Shown here one piece after another: positions 38,424 to 39,335 of a stretch of DNA of 39,335 nt. A model generated the notes under the pieces. The model saw only the letters and a program-made list of their open reading frames with translations, searched no databases and was not told where the DNA came from. Made by a program: the position numbers and the translations under genes. Each line of letters starts with the position of its first letter. Positions within the stretch are counted from its first letter, which is position 1. Origin of the DNA: an uncultured Bacteroidales bacterium (GTDB lineage Bacteria > Bacteroidota > Bacteroidia > Bacteroidales > Bacteroidaceae); assembly GCA_902768605.1 (NCBI GenBank), contig CACXLY010000011.1:1-39335 (forward strand). The letters run 5' to 3'.

Positions 38424-38630
38424 ATGAACCCTTCCTACACCAAGAAAGAGCTCGCTCTCATGTACTTTCCCAACAGCAGTCCGCGCACAGCAGTCAATCA
38501 CTTGATGTCTTGGATTCGTCACTGTAAACCGCTCTGGACCGAACTTCAGCAGACAGGCTACTACCCCGCCAGCAAAGCCTTCACGCCACGACAAGTCCGC
38601 GCCATCGTCGCGCAACTGGGAGAACCGTAG
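38424..38630 (+). CDS. Small DUF4248-type protein
   Basis: 68 residues (MNPSYTKKELALMYFPNSSP ... FTPRQVRAIVAQLGEP), basic, with a likely winged-helix or short helical DNA-contact segment (RTAVNHLMSWI). It matches the general shape of the DUF4248 proteins found beside primase/VirE-like genes in Bacteroidales mobile loci. The role is unknown; a regulator or replication accessory is plausible. It begins 47 bp after the primase stop, a gap filled by AT-rich CCATTTTTCAATTTTT repeats. Confidence 0.75.
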   Translation: MNPSYTKKELALMYFPNSSPRTAVNHLMSWIRHCKPLWTELQQTGYYPASKAFTPRQVRAIVAQLGEP

Positions 38631-38635
38631 GAAAT

Positions 38636-38765
38636 GAAGAATGAAGAATGAAGAATGAAGAATTATGAAGGGGAGTTATGACGAGAAGTTAAGAGGAGCC
38701 GATACATTTGGCCCATTATAACTCCCCATTATAACTTCCTATTATAACTTCCCATCATAACTTCC
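38636..38765. repeat. Facing microrepeat arms after the DUF4248-type gene
   Basis: The left arm (38636-38697) has GAAGAAT units, then GGGGAGTTAT and GAAGTTA; the right arm (38713-38765) has ATAACTCCCC and ATTATAACTTCC units, that is, reverse complements. It could fold into a long imperfect hairpin. Confidence 0.8.
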
Positions 38766-38867
38766 AAAACTTGAATTATGAGATTTCAATTTTCAATTTT
38801 CAATAAAAATCCCCTTCCATCGTACCTCAACGTCCGCTAACGTCCAACTTGCACTTCTCCAATGTCG

Positions 38868-38876
38868 TACCTTTGC
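38868..38876 (+). promoter_or_regulatory. Orphan -7 promoter box
   Basis: TACCTTTGC matching the Bacteroidota consensus, in a 705-bp gene-free stretch (38631-39335). No open frame begins downstream within the window. Confidence 0.55.
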
Positions 38877-38882
38877 AGTGTC

Positions 38883-38950
38883 AAATCAAGGCAGCCCAAT
38901 CTGAGTGCGCAATCAGATTAAGCTAAATTGAGAATTAGATATATCTAATT
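38883..38950 (+). other. Structured leader or small-RNA candidate
   Basis: Right after the orphan promoter, AATCTGA (38898-38904) and TCAGATT (38913-38919) form a 7-bp stem, and AATTAGATATATCTAATT (38933-38950) is a perfect 18-bp palindrome. It may be the 5' leader of a gene beyond the window or a short RNA. Confidence 0.35.
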
Positions 38951-39170
38951 GAGTTGAGAGTCGAGAGTGTAGAGTTAAGAGTTGAGAGTGTAGAGACAGT
39001 TGAAACAGTTAAAAGTGCCGCCTTTGGCGGAGTACTTAAAACTTTAAACTCAAAACCTCAAAACTGACTCTAAACTCTAAACTTTAAACTCTAAACTTCA
39101 AAACTGACTCTAAACTCTAAACTTCAAACTCTAAACTTTTAACCCTTTAACCTTTTAACCTTTTAAATTT
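38951..39170. repeat. Long microrepeat field with a central GC hairpin and a 40-bp tandem duplication
   Basis: The left side is purine-rich GAGAGT and GAGTT units, the centre is the hairpin CCGCC-TTT-GGCGG (39018-39030), and the right side is CTAAACTCTAAACTT-type units complementary to the left. Within the right side, 39059-39098 and 39099-39138 are near-identical 40-bp tandem copies. TTTTAACC units end the field. Confidence 0.85.
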
Positions 39171-39212
39171 TGGCAATAATATAGCAGTTGGCACAATGGA
39201 AGCCTGAACCGA

Positions 39213-39335
39213 AGGTCGACGGCCGAAGGGAAAGTCAAAGGCTGGAAAGACCACAGACGGGGGTGGAACCCCCGTAACCAGTACGAGCGGTAAACGGAAC
39301 CCTGAAAGGGTGGAGAGATTTCTGATGTTCTGTCG
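39213..39335. repeat. Composite intergenic repeat cut by the window end
   Basis: AGGTCGACGGCCGAAGGGAA is followed by ACGGGGGT-GGA-ACCCCCGT (39257-39275) and then TTCTGATGTTCTGTCG at the edge. The last parts recur in the element around 32872-32950, in reverse orientation; the first part recurs in the primase gene. Confidence 0.75.

Overview
The window looks like a chromosomal segment of a Prevotella-type member of the Bacteroidales (phylum Bacteroidota). Support: many promoters carry the Bacteroidota -7 box TAnnTTTG(C) with a weak -33 element, ribosome binding sites are poor, secreted proteins end in a 'gly-rich sorting tail' typical of the phylum, glycoside hydrolases form a debranching cluster, and intergenic DNA is full of AT-rich microrepeats. 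No rRNA, tRNA, CRISPR array or SusC/SusD pair was seen.

Layout. 1-9470: a TIM-barrel/nitroreductase fusion, a HAD phosphatase facing an AraC regulator across a 22-bp repeat array, a broken RelE-type toxin with an intact antitoxin, two hypothetical proteins, a calcium/sodium antiporter, and a tight three-gene operon (flavodoxin-cyclophilin, alpha/beta hydrolase, amidohydrolase) closed by a bidirectional terminator. 9483-11200: an FMN reductase-like protein and a DUF1349 lipoprotein, both minus strand. 11436-28317: a carbohydrate block with GH2 (minus), then plus-strand GH43-CBM6-esterase, GH31, CE15-like esterase, a GH97-C/GH43/CBM6 chimera and another GH43, met by a minus-strand GH31-GH3 operon. 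The enzyme set (alpha-xylosidase-like GH31, beta-glucosidase/xylosidase GH3, beta-galactosidase-like GH2, arabinofuranosidase/xylosidase-like GH43s, esterases) suits removal of side chains from xyloglucan or glucuronoarabinoxylan oligosaccharides; import and backbone cleavage must be encoded elsewhere. 28431-32519: a very large modular surface/secreted protein. 32983-38630: a replication/accessory island with a DEAD-box helicase, a nonsense-disrupted small gene, a RepA-like ATPase, a CHC2/Toprim primase-like protein and a DUF4248-type small protein. 38631-39335: repeat-dominated DNA with an orphan promoter.

Two patterns stand out. First, five intergenic loci carry tandem arrays with the same 21-22 bp period but different sequences, and some arrays share 10-bp modules (CTTGCTGAGG; CTACACGTGG or its reverse complement). 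Second, the same classes of low-complexity or palindromic repeat that fill intergenic DNA also occur in frame inside conserved genes: inside the helicase core, the primase, GH2, GH3, GH31 and GH43 enzymes, and even as two signal peptides. One of these elements (about 43 bp) is present in both a GH43 gene and the primase gene. All functional statements are from sequence reading only; no database search was possible.
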